A stretch of DNA of 8,090 bases from Acidobacteriota bacterium. Lineage in GTDB: Bacteria > Acidobacteriota > Blastocatellia > RBC074. How positions within the stretch are numbered: position 1 is the first letter of the stretch; every line of letters starts with the position of its first letter. Shown here piece after piece: positions 7,894 to 8,090 of this stretch. The position numbers were made by a program, and so were the translations under genes. A model generated the notes under the pieces. That model was not told where the DNA came from, searched no databases, and was given only the letters and a program-made list of their open reading frames with translations. Location: contig JABFSD010000750.1 in NCBI GenBank assembly GCA_013140935.1, forward strand, positions 1-8,090, given 5' to 3'.

Positions 7894-8090
7894 TTACTCG
7901 TTTGAATAGGGCCGCCAGCCGAAATCCCAATCGAGAAATTCAAGCGCGGCGAAACGTTTTTTGTAATCGTAAACACTCGGTTCGCGGTAAGCGTAGCCCG
8001 GATAGTAATGCGTACAGCCCAAGGCTTGCGAATGCTCGATGGCTTTCAGCATCGTGAAAATGCCGAGACTGCGTTTGTGTTCTTCAGGTT
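7894..8090 (-). CDS. Probable arginyl-tRNA--protein transferase-like protein, C-terminal 64 residues; 5' end outside window
   Basis: On the - strand, reading in from the window edge, codons are open from 8088 to the TAA at 7896-7894 and encode 64 residues beginning PEEHKRSLGIFTMLKAIEHS. The RSLGxFxxLKxIE motif, the following ALGCTHYYPGYAY, and YDYKKRFAALEFLDW resemble the C-terminal GNAT-like half of bacterial Ate/Bpt proteins, which transfer an amino acid from tRNA to protein N-termini and feed the N-degron pathway. The usual segment after GY (typically with a KM-Y-K pattern) is here EPSVYDYKKRF, so this is a divergent member or a relative. The N-terminal domain with its cysteines is outside the window, so the function is tentative. 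The gene is 88 nt upstream of the aldolase on the same strand and may share its transcript. Confidence 0.65.
   Translation of the reverse strand, partial: PEEHKRSLGIFTMLKAIEHSQALGCTHYYPGYAYREPSVYDYKKRFAALEFLDWDFGWRPYSNE

Noticed and set aside
7806..7976. 57-codon N-terminal extension of the aldolase
   Set aside because: It would overlap 83 bases of the preceding gene and translate the 7814-7853 hairpin. The extension has no family similarity, whereas the 7805 start gives the normal length.

Overview
The window looks like a piece of a moderately GC-rich bacterial chromosome. The protein families point to Acidobacteriota (for example Blastocatellia or Bryobacterales), with Planctomycetota or Verrucomicrobiota as alternatives. 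The main evidence is a run of exported 'planctomycete-type' proteins: a DUF1553/PSD1 protein, a PSCyt1-like cytochrome c domain fused to WD40 repeats, and a protein with pre-peptidase C-terminal (PPC) domains. This assignment is inferred from family content; no rRNA or other taxonomic marker is present.

The left arm (1-5433) is entirely on the + strand. It holds the C-terminal part of a DUF1553 protein (1-843), an exported monohaem cytochrome c/WD40 beta-propeller fusion (948-2276), a large secreted beta-sandwich protein with two PPC-like domains, the second split by an insertion (2379-4712), and a cytoplasmic FHA-domain protein with a CxxC knuckle (4735-5433). The first three plausibly form one extracytoplasmic functional unit of unknown substrate. 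The FHA gene follows the PPC gene by only 22 nt and has its own clear Shine-Dalgarno sequence, so it may be a passenger or a regulator.

The right arm (5501-8090) is on the - strand and converges on the left arm. In transcription order it holds the C-terminal end of a probable arginyl-tRNA--protein transferase-like protein (8090-7894), a class II aldolase/adducin-family protein (7805-7062), and a secreted sialate O-acetylesterase-like SGNH hydrolase (7009-5501). A hairpin followed by seven Ts on the - strand (5433-5469) terminates this arm, and it starts on the last base of the FHA stop codon.

The most unusual feature is intergenic. Four gene-gene spacers carry four unrelated palindromic elements: an inverted pair of 27-nt palindromes (853-926), an 84-nt hairpin built from four phased 9-nt units per arm (2286-2369), a 27-nt palindrome with 13-bp arms (7027-7053), and a 40-nt imperfect hairpin (7814-7853). 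Each lies 8-22 nt upstream of a start codon. This resembles a genome with several families of dispersed REP-like palindromes, possibly acting as translational or mRNA-processing signals. No transposase, CRISPR array, tRNA or rRNA was seen. All spacers are short (at most 104 nt).
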